From Microbacteriaceae bacterium (lineage in GTDB: Bacteria > Actinomycetota > Actinomycetes > Actinomycetales > Microbacteriaceae): a DNA stretch of 6,817 bases. The first letter of the stretch is position 1, and each line of letters begins with the position of its first letter. The stretch covers positions 1 through 6,817 of the forward strand of contig DMKW01000210.1 in the NCBI GenBank assembly GCA_003454135.1, read 5' to 3'. Positions 6,033-6,817 of the stretch are shown piece after piece. The notes under the pieces are model-generated. The model made no database searches, had not been told where the DNA came from, and was given only the letters and a program-made list of their open reading frames with translations. Both the position numbers and the translations under genes were made by a program.

Positions 6033-6817
6033 ATGGCCACCACAACCAAATCCACCACTCTCGCCGACCCGGCGGCGGTAGAAGAGGTCGCCGCCGACCC
6101 GACCGCGACCAAGGCCGCGGCGAAGAAGGCTCCGGCGAAGGCCGCCGCGTCAAAAAGCGCTGCCCCTGCCAAGAAGGCGCCCGCCAAGCGCGCCACCAAG
6201 GCGAAAGCCGACGGAGATGTCGATGACGTCGACGACGTGATCGACGTCGAGGAGATCGACGACGAGGTCGACATCGTCATCGTCGTCGAAGACGCCAAGG
6301 AGGTCGAGGACGTCAAGGAAGACGTCGCCGACGACTCAGACGATGACAAGGACGAGAAGGACGACAAGGACGAGGTGCTGCCGAGCGGAGCGCTCGTGCT
6401 GTCGCTCGTGGACGACGAAGACGAAGTTCCCGTCTACTCGTCGGCCATCACGGGTGCCACCGCAGACCCGGTCAAGGACTATCTGAAGCAGATCGGAAAG
6501 GTCGCTCTGCTCAACGCCGCCGAAGAGGTGGAGCTTGCGATGCGAATCGAAGCCGGCCTGTTCGCGGAAGATAAGCTCTCGCAGATGACGCCGGCCGAGC
6601 TCAAGTCCCAACTGGGCCGCGAGCTTTCCTGGGTGGCGAAAGACGGGCAGCGGGCCAAGAGCCACCTGCTCGGCGCAAACCTTCGGCTCGTCGTGTCCCT
6701 CGCGAAGCGTTACACCGGTCGCGGCATGCAGTTTCTCGACCTCATCCAGGAAGGCAACCTGGGCCTCATCCGCGCGGTCGAGAAATTCGACTACACGAAG
6801 GGCTTCAAGTTCTCGAC
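6033..6817 (+). CDS. sigA: Primary (housekeeping) RNA polymerase sigma factor, N-terminal part
   Basis: This is the first 261 residues of a group 1 sigma-70 factor (SigA/RpoD/HrdB); the rest lies past the right edge. In order: a Lys/Ala-rich segment (about 27-59, with repeated KKAPAK-type units), a strongly acidic segment (60-114), then region 1.2 (about 145-176, DPVKDYLKQIGKVALL and following), region 2.1 (208-231, HLLGANLRLVVSLAKRYTGR), region 2.2, the core polymerase contact (232-254, DLIQEGNLGLIRAVEKFDY), and the beginning of region 2.3 (KGFKFS) at the edge. The conserved blocks match housekeeping sigma factors of actinobacteria almost word for word, including the basic-then-acidic extension that stands in place of a typical region 1.1. 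ATG 6033 has AAAGG 7 nt upstream. The frame is open further up to ATG 5922, but those 37 codons have only about half G/C at third positions. Later regions 2.4 to 4.2 cannot be seen. Confidence 0.96.
   Translation, partial: MATTTKSTTLADPAAVEEVAADPTATKAAAKKAPAKAAASKSAAPAKKAPAKRATKAKADGDVDDVDDVIDVEEIDDEVDIVIVVEDAKEVEDVKEDVADDSDDDKDEKDDKDEVLPSGALVLSLVDDEDEVPVYSSAITGATADPVKDYLKQIGKVALLNAAEEVELAMRIEAGLFAEDKLSQMTPAELKSQLGRELSWVAKDGQRAKSHLLGANLRLVVSLAKRYTGRGMQFLDLIQEGNLGLIRAVEKFDYTKGFKFS

Noticed and set aside
6210..6375. GAC/GTC-rich low-complexity DNA in sigA as a repeat element
   Set aside because: It is explained by codons for the acidic Asp/Glu/Val segment and has no regular unit length.

Overview
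This is a high-GC stretch of actinobacterial core chromosome, most likely from a member of the Microbacteriaceae. The evidence is strong G/C bias at third codon positions, an actinobacterial-type E2 lipoyl domain, a SigA with a Lys/Ala-rich then acidic N-terminal extension, and several genes that appear to be read from leaderless transcripts. The family-level placement is inferred from gene order and protein character, not from a search.

Layout. From the left edge to about 3351 everything is on the minus strand. Reading in the direction of transcription, the order is pepA (leucyl aminopeptidase), lpdA (dihydrolipoamide dehydrogenase, E3) and the start of sucB/dlaT (dihydrolipoamide acyltransferase, E2), which runs off the left edge. 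A 124-bp divergent intergenic region (3352-3475) then separates pepA from three plus-strand genes. These are a PAC2-family protein of unknown role, a 448-residue major facilitator superfamily transporter, and the 5' part of the primary sigma factor gene sigA, which runs off the right edge. sigA is preceded by the only sizeable non-coding stretch (5807-6032).

How the genes work together. lpdA and sucB encode the E3 and E2 subunits of a 2-oxoacid dehydrogenase complex. The lipoyl-lysine arm of E2 is reoxidised by the CxxxxC disulfide of E3. PepA is a cytosolic M17 metallo-aminopeptidase for peptide turnover. The PAC2 protein resembles the proteasome-assembly-chaperone fold, but nothing here shows a proteasome link. 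SigA directs housekeeping transcription. The MFS protein has no inferable substrate.

Regulatory reading. pepA, the PAC2 gene and the MFS gene lack a usable Shine-Dalgarno. Each has a TANNNT -10 hexamer exactly 6 nt before its start codon, the arrangement of leaderless promoters. sucB, lpdA and sigA have ordinary Shine-Dalgarno sequences. The pepA/PAC2 divergent region also holds a perfect 16-bp palindrome over the -35 area of the PAC2 promoter and an 8-bp direct repeat with 11-bp period over the pepA promoter. I see no mobile element, CRISPR array, tRNA or rRNA, and no clearly novel system. The observations below are modest regulatory and annotation points.
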